Source: Armatimonadota bacterium (GTDB lineage Bacteria > Sysuimicrobiota > Sysuimicrobiia > Sysuimicrobiales > Humicultoraceae). From it: a stretch of 64,000 nucleotides of DNA. Under the pieces are notes generated by a model, which did not search any database, was not told the origin of the DNA, and was given only the letters and a program-made list of their open reading frames with translations. This document shows positions 1 to 8,922 of the stretch, one piece after another (the first letter of the stretch is position 1; each line of letters opens with the position of its first letter). The DNA lies in NCBI GenBank assembly GCA_031459855.1, contig JAVKHP010000001.1, forward strand, positions 2,221,384-2,285,383. The letters run 5' to 3'. The position numbers and the translations under genes are program-made.

Positions 1-2852
1 CCCAGCCGCGCCAGCGCCGCGGCCCGCTCCTCCTCGTAGGTCCGCGCCGGTGGCTCGACCAGGCGCCGCACGCGTGCTGGCTCCGCGACGAACAGCCGGC
101 CGTAGCGGAACGCCTGCAGGTTCTGCTCGACCTGCACGCCGTTCAGGCGAATCGCCGCCTCGATGCTCCGGGCAGAGAGCGGCACGAGGCCGGCCTGGTA
201 GGCCACCCCGACGACGAAGAAGTTCGTCATCATGTAGTCCCCGAAGAGCGCCTCCGCGTAGCGGCGGCCTTCGACCAACACGTTGTCTGTGGCGCGCGTC
301 ACCTGCGCGACGGACTGCACCATGGCCTCGGCGTCGACCGCAAACCAGACGTTGCGGACCATCTCGCCGCTGGGCAGGAGCGTCGTGTTGAGGACGGCCA
401 CGGTTCGCGCGGGATCGCAGCGGTCCAGGTTGCCGGGCGTGGCGGCGCCCATCAGGTCCAGGCCGAGGTAGAGGTCTGCCTTGCCGGCTCCGACCTTGCT
501 GGCGGCGACGCGCTGCCCCGGGCGCGCGAGCACCAGACTGGACAGCACCGGTCCCCACTTCTGGGCCGCGCCGGTCTGGTCGTACCCGATGACGTGCACG
601 CCGTCCATCAACCCCGCGAACGAGAGGACGTTGTTGACGGTGATCACCCCGGTGCCCCCCACGCCGGGAATGTAGATGTGGTATGGGCGCTCCAGGCCGA
701 CCTTGTGCACCGGCTCGGGGATCGCCTCGGCCTCCAGCACCGGTGGCGTGGGCCTGCGCAACCCCTCGCCCGGCCGCGTCTCCACCGTCACGAACGACGG
801 GCAGTCGCCCCCCAGACAGCGGTAGTCCTGGTTGCACGACGACTGGTGGACCTGGGTCTTGGGCCCGAACTCGGTGTCAACCTTCTGGAGCGACATGCAG
901 TTGGTCAGGGCCCCGCAGTGCCCGCAGTTCTCGCACACGGCCTCGTTGATCACGACGAACCGGTGCGGGGCCGGCAGGAGGCCGCGCTTCTGCTGGCGGC
1001 GCCGCTCGTTGGCGCACATCTCGTCGTAGATCAGGACCGTGGTGCCCTTCGTCTCCGAGAGTGTCCGCAGCGCGTGGTCGAAGGCGTCCACGGGGTAGAC
1101 CCGCGTGATCGGTGAGAGGCCTGCCCGGCGGTAGGCGCGCGGGCGCTTGGTGACCAGGGCGATGGCGCGGACGCCTTCCCGGGCCAGGAGCTGGGTGAGC
1201 GCGGGGATCGACCGCTGGCCCACGGGCGCTTGGGCGCCCGTGTTGGCCACGGCGCCGTTGTAGAGGATCTTGTAGGTGATGTTGGCCCCCACCGCCGCCG
1301 CGAACCGGATGGCCAGGTAGCCGGAGTGGAAGAGGGAGCCGTCGCCCATGTTCTGGACCATGTGGGGCCGGTCGGTGAAGGGCTGCAGGCCGATCCAGGG
1401 CGCGCCCTCGCCGCCGTACTGCGTCATGGCCTCGATGCGGCGGTGCGGTTGCTCGATGACCGACGCGAACGCATGACACCCGGGGCTCCCCCACGCGACC
1501 TGCCCGTCTAGCAGCTGCGTTGTGACGTTGTGGGGACAGCCCGAGCAGTAGTTGGGCGTGCGCGCCGGATGCGCGGCGTACCGACGTGTCCGGATCGCAG
1601 CAAGCGCGTCCAGCCGGCGGCGAATCCCGGCATGGGCGGGCGCGTACCGGAGCAGCCGCGGGCCCAGGCGTTCGGCGATGATGTCGCTGTCCATCCCGCC
1701 GTGGATGGGGAACAGCGGTGCCCCGGTCTCGTCGAACTTGCCGACGATGGTTACCGGGCCGGGGAGCCCGGCGAGCGCCTCCTTCACCTGCGCCTCGAGG
1801 AATCCGCGTTTCTCCTCGATGACGATGATCTCGCGCAGGCCGGCGGCGAACGCCCGGATGCGCTCACCGTCGACCGGGTAGATCAGGCCCATCCGGAGGA
1901 GGCGAATACCCCACCGCCGCAGCTCCTCGTCGTCCAGGCCCATGTCCAGCAGCGCCTGCCAGGTGTCGGCGTGGCTCTTGCCGGCCGTGATGATCCCCAC
2001 GCGGTCCTCGGGGCCCGTGACCTCGACCACGTCCAGCCGGTTGGCACGCGCGTAGGCGCGGACGGCCAGGTGCCGCTCGTAGTAGAGGTGGCGCTCGATC
2101 TCGATGTTGCGTGTGCCAAAGAACGAGAAGTCCGCCACCTTCTGGTAGGGACGTCCGTCGATCTCCAGCGTCGGGGTCACGATCGTCGGCCGTCCGGGGG
2201 CGAGCTCCACCGTCTCGCCCCCGTCGCACAGGGCCCCCACGAGCTTGAGCGCCACCCAGCACCCGCTGTAGCGGGACATGGCAATGGCGTGCAGCCCCAA
2301 CTCCAGGAACTCCCGGACCGAGGCCGGGTAGAGGATGGGGATGCCGGCACTGACCAGCGCGTAGTCGTCCTGGAACGGGAACGATGAGCTCTTGGCCTCG
2401 TGGTCCTCGCCCACGAGCAGGACCACGGCACCGTGCCGGCTGGTCCCGGCGAAGTTGCCGTGCTTGATGGCGTCGCCGCTGCGGTCCAGACCAGGGCCCT
2501 TCCCGTACCAGAGCGCGACGACGCCGTCGTACCGGGACGAGGGGTAGCGGTCCAGCATCTGGGTGCCCATGATCGCCGTGGCGGCGAGGTCCTCGTTGGC
2601 GGCCGGTACGTGGACGATGTCGTGCTCTGCCAGCAGGTGACGGATGCGCTGCAGGGCGAGGTCGTAGCCAGCCAGAGGGGCGCCGGGGTAGCCGCTGATG
2701 AAGGTGCCGATGCGCAGGCCGGCGGCGCGATCGCGCCGGTGCTGGTCGAGGGGGAGGCGCACGAGCGCCTGAATGCCCCGCAGGTAGACCCGGCCTTCCT
2801 CGAGCAGGTACCGGTCGTCCAGGGAGATCTCGCGCGTGGTCTGCGCCGGCAT
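1..2852 (-). CDS. Indolepyruvate ferredoxin oxidoreductase family protein, fused type (3' end cut by the window)
   Basis: Oxidative decarboxylation of aryl- or branched 2-oxoacids to acyl-CoA with ferredoxin as acceptor is the family role. The frame is open from ATG 2852 to the window edge, about 950 residues, so the C-terminus is missing. In order I see an N-terminal pyruvate-ferredoxin-type region (GTFISGYPGAPLAGYD near residue 50), a thiamine-diphosphate region with GDGS near residue 500, a ferredoxin-like insert with CENCGHCGALTNC near residue 640 and CNQDYRCLGGDC near 670, and the start of the gamma domain (GVGGTGVIT near 730). This order is typical of the long single-chain bacterial form rather than separate IorA and IorB subunits. 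It is transcribed away from the ABC importer that starts at 3034. The family is clear. The substrate (indolepyruvate or another 2-oxoacid) cannot be read from sequence. Confidence 0.88.
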   Translation of the reverse strand, partial: MPAQTTREISLDDRYLLEEGRVYLRGIQALVRLPLDQHRRDRAAGLRIGTFISGYPGAPLAGYDLALQRIRHLLAEHDIVHVPAANEDLAATAIMGTQMLDRYPSSRYDGVVALWYGKGPGLDRSGDAIKHGNFAGTSRHGAVVLLVGEDHEAKSSSFPFQDDYALVSAGIPILYPASVREFLELGLHAIAMSRYSGCWVALKLVGALCDGGETVELAPGRPTIVTPTLEIDGRPYQKVADFSFFGTRNIEIERHLYYERHLAVRAYARANRLDVVEVTGPEDRVGIITAGKSHADTWQALLDMGLDDEELRRWGIRLLRMGLIYPVDGERIRAFAAGLREIIVIEEKRGFLEAQVKEALAGLPGPVTIVGKFDETGAPLFPIHGGMDSDIIAERLGPRLLRYAPAHAGIRRRLDALAAIRTRRYAAHPARTPNYCSGCPHNVTTQLLDGQVAWGSPGCHAFASVIEQPHRRIEAMTQYGGEGAPWIGLQPFTDRPHMVQNMGDGSLFHSGYLAIRFAAAVGANITYKILYNGAVANTGAQAPVGQRSIPALTQLLAREGVRAIALVTKRPRAYRRAGLSPITRVYPVDAFDHALRTLSETKGTTVLIYDEMCANERRRQQKRGLLPAPHRFVVINEAVCENCGHCGALTNCMSLQKVDTEFGPKTQVHQSSCNQDYRCLGGDCPSFVTVETRPGEGLRRPTPPVLEAEAIPEPVHKVGLERPYHIYIPGVGGTGVITVNNVLSFAGLMDGVHVIGYDQTGAAQKWGPVLSSLVLARPGQRVAASKVGAGKADLYLGLDLMGAATPGNLDRCDPARTVAVLNTTLLPSGEMVRNVWFAVDAEAMVQSVAQVTRATDNVLVEGRRYAEALFGDYMMTNFFVVGVAYQAGLVPLSARSIEAAIRLNGVQVEQNLQAFRYGRLFVAEPARVRRLVEPPARTYEEERAAALARL

Positions 2853-3033
2853 GGTCCGTCCCCCCACCACCGTTGACGCGCCCGGCTGAGCGCTGCTGGC
2901 TCCTCTCGGCTTACGTCACGGCTCGCAGCTTTCCTTCCATACCCTCGCGTGCGCCGACGGGGACGGGGCGCCGCGCGCCGGCGCAGGCGCCGGAGGAGTC
3001 CCCCGGTGCCACGCGGAATCGAGAGCCCCAAGC

Positions 3034-3819
3034 ATGCGGCGCCCACACATCGTCGTCCGCGACGTGGCCAAGACCTACCGCACGCCCTCGGGCCCGGTGC
3101 GCGCGGTCGAGGCGGTGTCGTTCGAGGTCTACGAGCAGGAGTTCCTGACGATCCTGGGGCCGAGCGGATGCGGGAAGTCCACCGTGCTGGGCATGCTGGG
3201 CGGGCTGGTCCGGCCCGATGCCGGCACGATCCTCATCGACGGGGTCGCCACCAACGGACCCGACCCCCGGGCGGTGGCCATGGTGTTCCAGGACCCGGGG
3301 CTCTTTCCCTGGCGCACGGCACTTCACAACGTCTGCTTTGGCCCCGAGGTGCGGGGGGTGCCACGCCGCGCGCGGGAGGAGGAGGCGCGCCGCCTGCTGG
3401 AGGCGGTGGGGCTCAAGGGGTTCGAGCACAAGTACCCCCGCGAGCTGTCCGGGGGCATGCGGCAGCGGGTGGCTATCGCGCGCGCGCTGGCGCTGGGGAG
3501 CCCGATCCTGCTCATGGACGAGCCGTTCGGGGCTCTGGACGAGCAGACGCGCCTGTTGATGGGAGAGTGGCTCGGCGAGATCCGCGCCCGGGCGCGGAAG
3601 ACCATCGTCTTCGTCACCCACAGCATCCAGGAGGCGATCACGCTGTCGGACCGCATCGTGGTCATGACGGCCCGCCCGGGCCGCATCAAGGACGTGGTGC
3701 CGGTCGCCCTGCCGTTTCCCCGCGACCTGAGCGCGCCCGATGCCGTGGCGCTCCGCGCCCGGCTGTGGCAGCAGATCCGGGAGGAGTCGATGCGGGCCAT
3801 GGCCGAGGGGCAGGGATGA
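3034..3819 (+). CDS. ABC transporter ATP-binding protein, NitT/TauT (SsuB-like) family
   Basis: This is the energising subunit of an importer, 261 aa. Walker A GPSGCGKST lies at residues 42-50, the signature LSGGMRQR near 139, Walker B LLMDEPFGALDE near 160, and the switch histidine in VTHS near 195. This is the usual layout for SsuB/TauB/ThiZ-type ATPases. It opens a four-gene operon: ATPase, two permeases and a periplasmic binding protein. Its stop overlaps the next start by 4 nt. Members of this family import nitrate, sulfonates, taurine, pyrimidine vitamin precursors or riboflavin, and nothing here decides among these. Confidence 0.93.
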   Translation: MRRPHIVVRDVAKTYRTPSGPVRAVEAVSFEVYEQEFLTILGPSGCGKSTVLGMLGGLVRPDAGTILIDGVATNGPDPRAVAMVFQDPGLFPWRTALHNVCFGPEVRGVPRRAREEEARRLLEAVGLKGFEHKYPRELSGGMRQRVAIARALALGSPILLMDEPFGALDEQTRLLMGEWLGEIRARARKTIVFVTHSIQEAITLSDRIVVMTARPGRIKDVVPVALPFPRDLSAPDAVALRARLWQQIREESMRAMAEGQG

Positions 3820-4562
3820 GGCTGCTGCTGTGGCGGGCGGCGTTCCTGGCAGCGGCCCTGGGGACCTGGGAACTGATCGCCCGGCCCCTGAACCCTGTGC
3901 TGTACGTGACGCCGTCCGCCCTGCCCGGTGCCGTGGTACGGCTGCTCTCGCAGCCCGACCTGCCACCGTTGCTCGAGCACCTGGGCATCACCCTGCGCAC
4001 CATCGCCGCCGCCTACGCGTTGGCAGTGGCCGTAGGCCTGACGCTGGGGTTCCTGATGGGCTTCTGGCCGCTCCTGGCGCGGGCGTACGAGCCCATCCTC
4101 GCGGGGCTGTATGCGGTGCCCAGCGTGGTCTGGTATCCGTCGCTGATGTTGCTGTTCGGGCTGGGGCCCGCTTCCAAGGTGGCGTTCGGCTTCCTGCTGG
4201 GGTTCTTCCCCGTGGTGCTGGCGGTGCTGGCCGGCATGCAGCAGACCGACCGCCACCTGGTGACGGTGGCCCGGGCGATGGGCGCCAGCCCGTGGGCGAT
4301 CTACTGGAAGGTGATGCTGCCGGCCATGGCGGGCACGCTGGCCAGCGGCCTCCGGTCGGGGCTGGCGTTGTGCACCGTTGGGGTGCTGGCGGGAGAACTG
4401 CTGGGATCCCGCGCCGGCATCGGCTTTCTGATCAACCACGTCTACAACCTGCTGCGGACGCCAGAGTACGTGGCCCTCGCAGTCCTCATGGCGGCGGTGG
4501 TCGTGGTCGTCGACGTGGCGGCGGGGCGTCTCGAAGCCCGGGCGAAGCAATGGAGCGGGTGA
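3816..4562 (+). CDS. ABC transporter permease (BPD_transp_1), first of two
   Basis: Inner-membrane permease of the importer, 248 aa with about six hydrophobic segments. The cytoplasmic coupling (EAA) loop is visible as VARAMGASPWAIYWKVMLPA. ATG 3816 was chosen because it overlaps the ATPase stop as ATGA. The same frame is open further upstream, but that part is antisense-like and out of register with the ATPase. It overlaps the second permease by 13 nt. NitT/TauT systems usually encode one permease acting as a homodimer, so having a second, different permease next door suggests a heterodimeric membrane domain. Confidence 0.9.
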   Translation: MRLLLWRAAFLAAALGTWELIARPLNPVLYVTPSALPGAVVRLLSQPDLPPLLEHLGITLRTIAAAYALAVAVGLTLGFLMGFWPLLARAYEPILAGLYAVPSVVWYPSLMLLFGLGPASKVAFGFLLGFFPVVLAVLAGMQQTDRHLVTVARAMGASPWAIYWKVMLPAMAGTLASGLRSGLALCTVGVLAGELLGSRAGIGFLINHVYNLLRTPEYVALAVLMAAVVVVVDVAAGRLEARAKQWSG

Positions 4563-5293
4563 CGGTGCGCGTGCTGCAGGGCGCCACGCTGGCCGCCATC
4601 GGTCTCGTCTGGGAAGCGGCGAGCCGCCGCGGCGTCCTGGACCCGCTGTTCGTTCCACCGCCGAGCGCGGTGGCGGGGGCGCTGGGACCCGTCGCCGCGC
4701 TGGCGCTGCCCCGGCTGGGCGAGACCCTGCTGAAGACCCTGGGTGGCTACCTGCTGGCCGTGGTGTGCGGTGTGGGCCTGGGCCTGGTGGTGGGGTCGAC
4801 GCGCACCCCGCGCGAGGTCGTCATGCCCTACGCCATGGCGCTCTACAGCCTCCCCAAGATCCTGCTCGTGCCGTGGATCGTCCTCATCCTGGGCGTCCGC
4901 CCGCAGGCGGCCGTGATCGGCGGCGCGCTCTTCGCGTTCTTCCCGATCATGGTGCAGGTGGTGGGCGCCGTCCGCGACGTGGAGGGGATTCTGCTCACGG
5001 TGGCCCGGTCCATGGGCGCCACGCGGTGGCAACTCTACGGCAAGGTGATCGTCCCGGCGGCGCTCCCGGCGATCCTGGCCAGCCTGCGCGTGGGCGCCGT
5101 CTTCGCCTTCGTGGGCGTGCTGTTAACGGAGATGTTCGCGGGGATCCGCGGCATGGGCTTTCTCATGCAGCAGCTGGCCCTGGCGTTCAACGCGCCGCAG
5201 CTGTTTGCCGCCACGGCCATCATCTCCGTGTTCTCCGTGGCAGCGGTGCTATGGCTCGAACACTGGAACCGGCGTCTGGGGGCATGGCGGTGA
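4550..5293 (+). CDS. ABC transporter permease (BPD_transp_1), second of two
   Basis: Second membrane subunit, 247 aa, with multiple hydrophobic helices and its own EAA loop (VARSMGATRWQLYGKVIVPA). The start ATG 4550 lies inside the end of the first permease gene, which implies coupled translation. The two permeases share the fold but differ clearly in sequence, so they are paralogues and not a recent duplication. A short spacer of 27 nt leads to the binding-protein gene. Confidence 0.9.
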   Translation: MERVTVRVLQGATLAAIGLVWEAASRRGVLDPLFVPPPSAVAGALGPVAALALPRLGETLLKTLGGYLLAVVCGVGLGLVVGSTRTPREVVMPYAMALYSLPKILLVPWIVLILGVRPQAAVIGGALFAFFPIMVQVVGAVRDVEGILLTVARSMGATRWQLYGKVIVPAALPAILASLRVGAVFAFVGVLLTEMFAGIRGMGFLMQQLALAFNAPQLFAATAIISVFSVAAVLWLEHWNRRLGAWR

Positions 5294-5320
5294 CGCCAAT
5301 CGCATTGAGGGGGTGGAGCG

Positions 5321-6310
5321 ATGATCATGTGGACACGACGAGGGTTCCTCGGGCGGGTGGGGACCGCGCTGGCGGCCGCGACGGCACCGTGGCTGCGCAT
5401 CGGCGTCGCCTGGGGCCAGCAGGCCGTCCCCTTCAAGCTCGGCCCGGTGGTGTTGGGCGATCTCGCGATCATGGCCCCTGTCCTCGTGGGGGTGGAGAAG
5501 GGGTTCTTCCGTGAGGCCGGCATCGCGCCCGAGGTGATCACCTTCACCGGCGGTCCGCCGCTCCTGCGCGGCGTGCTGGCGGGTACCGTCGACCTCGGGC
5601 TCACGGGCGCCACCGATGCGTTGGTGTTCCGGGCGCAGGGGGCGCCGATCCGGGCCGTGGCCGTGATCACCGAGAAGAACCACTTCACCCTGATCGCCGC
5701 GCCGGGGATCGCCCGCGTGGCGGACCTCAAGGGGAAGGCCATCGGCGTGACGGCGGTGGGGGCGACCACGTGGGTGTTCGCCCGGATGCTGGCCAGGCAG
5801 CAGGGGTGGGATCCGGTGCGCGACGTGCGCATCGTGGGCCTCGGGGGCTTGGATGCGCAGATGGCGGCCCTGCGGCGCGGGGAGATCCAGGCGTTCATCT
5901 TCGGCGACGCCGGGGCCCTGGCCGAGCACCTGGGGGTGGGGAAGATCCTCCTGCGCCTTGACGAGGTCACGCCGAAGTGGATCAGCGAGCTCGCCTACAC
6001 CACCAGCGACGTGATCCGCAAGCGGAAGGACGACCTGCGCAAGCTCCTGCAGGGGTACTTCAGGGCCCAGCGGTTCTGCCGCGACAACGCCGACGAGACG
6101 ATCCGGATTGCGGCCAAGGGCATCGGGTGGCCGGAGCCGGCCACCCGGCGCGCCTACGAGAACACGCGCCCGCTCTGGTCGATCGACGGCCGCTTCGACC
6201 TCGAGGCGCTGAAGTTCATGCAGGATACGCTGCTGGAGCTGGGCGTGCTGACGGTGCGCTGGCCGCTGTCGGATCACTACACCGCGGAGTTCGTGCCGGT
6301 CAAAGTCTGA
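5321..6310 (+). CDS. ABC transporter substrate-binding protein, NMT1/THI5-like, probable Tat signal
   Basis: Extracytoplasmic solute-binding subunit, 329 aa. The N-terminus has a twin-arginine-like stretch (TRRGFLGRVG) followed by a hydrophobic alanine-rich segment, so export in folded form by Tat is likely. The body has the NMT1/SsuA pattern: GPPLLRGVLAGTVDLG, then a hinge region with DLKGKAIGV. A GTGGAG ribosome site precedes ATG 5321; ATG 5327 is an alternative start. It is the last gene of the importer operon. The fold is certain and the ligand unknown; an organic anion, sulfonate or vitamin precursor would fit the family. Confidence 0.9.
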   Translation: MIMWTRRGFLGRVGTALAAATAPWLRIGVAWGQQAVPFKLGPVVLGDLAIMAPVLVGVEKGFFREAGIAPEVITFTGGPPLLRGVLAGTVDLGLTGATDALVFRAQGAPIRAVAVITEKNHFTLIAAPGIARVADLKGKAIGVTAVGATTWVFARMLARQQGWDPVRDVRIVGLGGLDAQMAALRRGEIQAFIFGDAGALAEHLGVGKILLRLDEVTPKWISELAYTTSDVIRKRKDDLRKLLQGYFRAQRFCRDNADETIRIAAKGIGWPEPATRRAYENTRPLWSIDGRFDLEALKFMQDTLLELGVLTVRWPLSDHYTAEFVPVKV

Positions 6311-6344
6311 TCGTCATGCCGGGATCCGGGGGAGGCGACGCGCC

Positions 6345-6671
6345 ATGCGCTGCTGGCTGTCATGCTCCTACGCCATGAAGTTGCTGGCGCGCGACCTGGA
6401 GACCGTGAACCTCGACGCGATGTTGCCGGCAGTGGGGGGGCCCACGCTGGTGCTCCATGGCGTGCACGACCGCAAGCAACGCTACGGCGGCGCACTGGCG
6501 CTGGCCCTCCGCATCCCCGGCGCGCGCCTGGTACCCTTCCACGAGAGCGGGCACAACCCGCAGCTGGAGGAGGCAGAACGGTTCAACCGGGTGCTGGTAG
6601 AGTTCATCGAGGAGACGACGGGGGCCGGGAGGCCGATCGCCGGCCTCCCGGCCGCCCCACCGGCGATCTGA
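6345..6671 (+). pseudogene. Remnant of an alpha/beta-hydrolase (C-terminal part only)
   Basis: The 108-residue frame resembles only the last third of an alpha/beta-hydrolase: a strand with PTLVLHGVHDRK carrying the likely acidic residue, then FHESGHNPQLEEAERFN carrying the catalytic-type histidine, then a closing helix. The nucleophile elbow (G-x-S-x-G) and the oxyanion region are absent, and no upstream in-frame sequence supplies them. The first residues (MRCWLSCSY) look like random read-in. The simplest reading is a decayed gene left behind the ABC operon. A short functional protein cannot be excluded. Confidence 0.55.
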
Positions 6672-6683
6672 AGGAGCCAGCGC

Positions 6684-7577
6684 CTAACGCCGCGGCACCA
6701 GGGCGAGCGGACGTACCGGGCTGCCGGTGCCGCCCTCGACTTTCATCGGCAAGACCACGAGCACGGCGCCCGTGGCCGGCAGCCGGTCGAGGTTGAACAG
6801 CGACGTCAGGCCGTACTTGCCGGCTCCGTGCATGATGGCGTGGTTGGGAAACGGCGGGTTCTCCTTGAACGCCTGGCCGGCATCGGTGCCGATGGTCTCC
6901 ACGCCGACGCCCACGATGTCCCGTTCCGTGACCAGGAAGCGCGCGCCGGAGGCTCCCATCCCCGGCGTGTGCGGTCCGTCCGGTCCCACGTTGAAGTAGG
7001 CTTTGGGGTCCGCGTACTTCTTGGACCAGCCACTGCGCAGCAGGACCCAGGCGCCCTTGGGGATGCGTCCCCAGCGGCGCTCCCAGCCCAGCAGCGTCTC
7101 CCTGGTGACGACGAAGTCGGGGTTGGCCATAGCTTCCCGCGTGATGTCGACTACGGCGATGGGACCGACCAGGGTGCGCGGGTCGAGCCGGTGGAGGCAG
7201 GGCTTGTCCTTGCCGGTGACCCAGTGACATGGCGCGTCGAAGTGCGTGCCGACGTGCTCGCCGACCTCGTACCAGTACCAGGTCCAGGCCGGTCCCTTCT
7301 CGTCGAAGGCCGAGATCACGTGCTTCTTGAACCCCGGCGTGTTGGCAAACGGCGGCGGCAGCTGGATGACCGGCGTACTCTCCTTCAACGTCCCGCCCAA
7401 CTCCACGACGTCGACGCGGCCGTCGCTCAGGGCCGCCAGCAAGTCGCCCAGCACGGCCCGGCCCCGCGCCCTGCGGGCGGCATCCGCCGCCGACACGGCG
7501 CTCGCCGCGACCAGCGCGGTGACCAGCACACCGGCCACCCACACTCCCAGCGCCACCCTCCTCGTGTGCCTGCGCAT
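6684..7577 (-). CDS. Cyclase family protein (kynurenine formamidase-like), secreted
   Basis: Metal-dependent hydrolase of the cyclase/KynB superfamily, 297 aa. The metal-binding motif is clear (HVGTHFDAPCHW, near residues 108-119). The first about 30 residues form a signal peptide: basic n-region, hydrophobic core and an A-x-A-type end (VSAADA). Relatives hydrolyse N-formylkynurenine, isatin or similar cyclic amides, and many are uncharacterised. The gene lies alone, divergent from mrp. A periplasmic location is inferred from the signal. The substrate is unknown. Confidence 0.85.
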   Translation of the reverse strand: MRRHTRRVALGVWVAGVLVTALVAASAVSAADAARRARGRAVLGDLLAALSDGRVDVVELGGTLKESTPVIQLPPPFANTPGFKKHVISAFDEKGPAWTWYWYEVGEHVGTHFDAPCHWVTGKDKPCLHRLDPRTLVGPIAVVDITREAMANPDFVVTRETLLGWERRWGRIPKGAWVLLRSGWSKKYADPKAYFNVGPDGPHTPGMGASGARFLVTERDIVGVGVETIGTDAGQAFKENPPFPNHAIMHGAGKYGLTSLFNLDRLPATGAVLVVLPMKVEGGTGSPVRPLALVPRR

Positions 7578-7713
7578 CGTCGCACCCCCCCTTGTGCGGG
7601 ACGCTATTCGCCCACGGCGGGCCGGGTCCTGTGCGCGCGCCGGGTCGGACCGCAGGGCACCAGCTGCCGCCGGGCCGTCTGACGCCCGTGTAGCCGGCGC
7701 AGCGCCCCGATGC

Positions 7714-7719
7714 TAGACT
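7714..7719 (+). promoter_or_regulatory. Possible -10 element upstream of mrp
   Basis: TAGACT, 56 nt before the mrp start, is identical to the -10 proposed for rplM. No good -35 hexamer is visible at 16-18 nt spacing, so support is weak. Confidence 0.3.
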
Positions 7720-7774
7720 GAAACCGACAGCGTGGTGCGATGGTTCGTCACCGGCCCGCGCCAGGAGGCAGCGC

Positions 7775-8887
7775 ATGTTCGGTCGCCAGTCCGGTCCCAC
7801 CCGGGAGCAGGTGCTCGAGGCCCTGCGCGACGTGCAGGACCCTGAGCTGCACAAGAGCATCGTCGAACTCGACATGGTGCGGGAGGTGGCCGTCCGCGAC
7901 GGCGTGGTGCGGGTCGACGCCCTGCTGACCATCAGCGGCTGTCCGCTCCGGGAGACGATCGTCGACGCCATCCGCGATCGCCTGCGCGGCCTGCCGGGGG
8001 TGCGGGACGTCGAGGTGCACCTGGGAGTCATGACGCAGGAGCAGCGGCAGGCGCTGATCGCCCGGCTGCGCGGGGGGGAAGGCGCCGGGCAGCGCCGGTC
8101 GTCGTTCCTGACGCCGGAGGCGCCTACCCGCGTCGTGGCCGTGGCCAGCGGCAAGGGCGGCGTCGGCAAGTCGACGATCACCGTGAACCTGGCCGTGGCG
8201 CTGGCCGACGCCGGCCGCATCGTGGGCATCATCGACGCCGACGTCTACGGCTTCTCCATCCCGCGCATGCTGGGGGTCGCGGGCAGACCCACCGCCATCG
8301 ACCAGATGCTGATCCCGCTGGAACGGGACGGCATCCGCGTCATGTCCATCGGCTTCCTGCTGCCCGGCGAGGACGAAGCGGTGATCTGGCGCGGGCCGAT
8401 GCTGCACAAGGCGCTGGTCACCTTCATCCAGGAAGTGCACTGGGGCGACGACCTGGAGTACCTGTTCATCGACCTGCCGCCGGGTACGGGCGACGTATCG
8501 CTGTCGATCGCCCAGACCCTGCCCCAGGCCTCGATGCTGATCGTCACCACTCCGCAGCCGGCCGCGGCCAGCGTGGCGATGCGGGCCGCGAAGATGGCCG
8601 AGAAGGTCAACATGGACGTCGTGGGCGTCATCGAGAACATGGCGGGCTTCGTCCCGGCGCCGGGGGCCGCGCCCATCGACGTCTTCGGCCGCGGCGGCGG
8701 CCTGCGTCTGGCCGAGCAGCTGGGCGTGCCGCTGCTCGGCGAGATCCCCCTGGACGTGGCAGTGCGCGAGGGCGGAGACATCGGCGCACCGGTGGTGCGC
8801 AGCCGGCCCGACAGTCCGGCCGCGCAGGCGCTGCGCGAGGCGGCCCGGCGGCTGGCCGACCGGCTGCCCGTGGCCACCCGCGCGTAA
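7775..8887 (+). CDS. mrp: Mrp/ApbC-type iron-sulfur cluster carrier ATPase
   Basis: Scaffold or carrier that loads Fe-S clusters onto target proteins, cytoplasmic, 370 aa. An N-terminal MIP18/DUF59 domain (about residues 8-85, with the ISGCPL motif) is joined to a ParA-like ATPase with deviant Walker A GKGGVGKST near residue 126 and the PPGTGD switch. AGGAGG at 7763-7768 sits 6 nt before ATG. Oddity: the segment that usually carries the cluster-bridging C-x2-C (after ENMAGF, before the GRGGG loop) reads VPAPGAAP with no cysteine. Actinobacterial Mrp proteins, as I recall, also lack it, so this may be a lineage variant. Confidence 0.92.
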   Translation: MFGRQSGPTREQVLEALRDVQDPELHKSIVELDMVREVAVRDGVVRVDALLTISGCPLRETIVDAIRDRLRGLPGVRDVEVHLGVMTQEQRQALIARLRGGEGAGQRRSSFLTPEAPTRVVAVASGKGGVGKSTITVNLAVALADAGRIVGIIDADVYGFSIPRMLGVAGRPTAIDQMLIPLERDGIRVMSIGFLLPGEDEAVIWRGPMLHKALVTFIQEVHWGDDLEYLFIDLPPGTGDVSLSIAQTLPQASMLIVTTPQPAAASVAMRAAKMAEKVNMDVVGVIENMAGFVPAPGAAPIDVFGRGGGLRLAEQLGVPLLGEIPLDVAVREGGDIGAPVVRSRPDSPAAQALREAARRLADRLPVATRA

Positions 8888-8922
8888 CGCGGTCCGGCGA
8901 GCCGCAGGAGGGGTGCACGGCG

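Noticed and set aside
2872-2900. TTGACG as a -35 for the ABC operon
   Set aside because: No -10-like hexamer lies 16-18 nt downstream.
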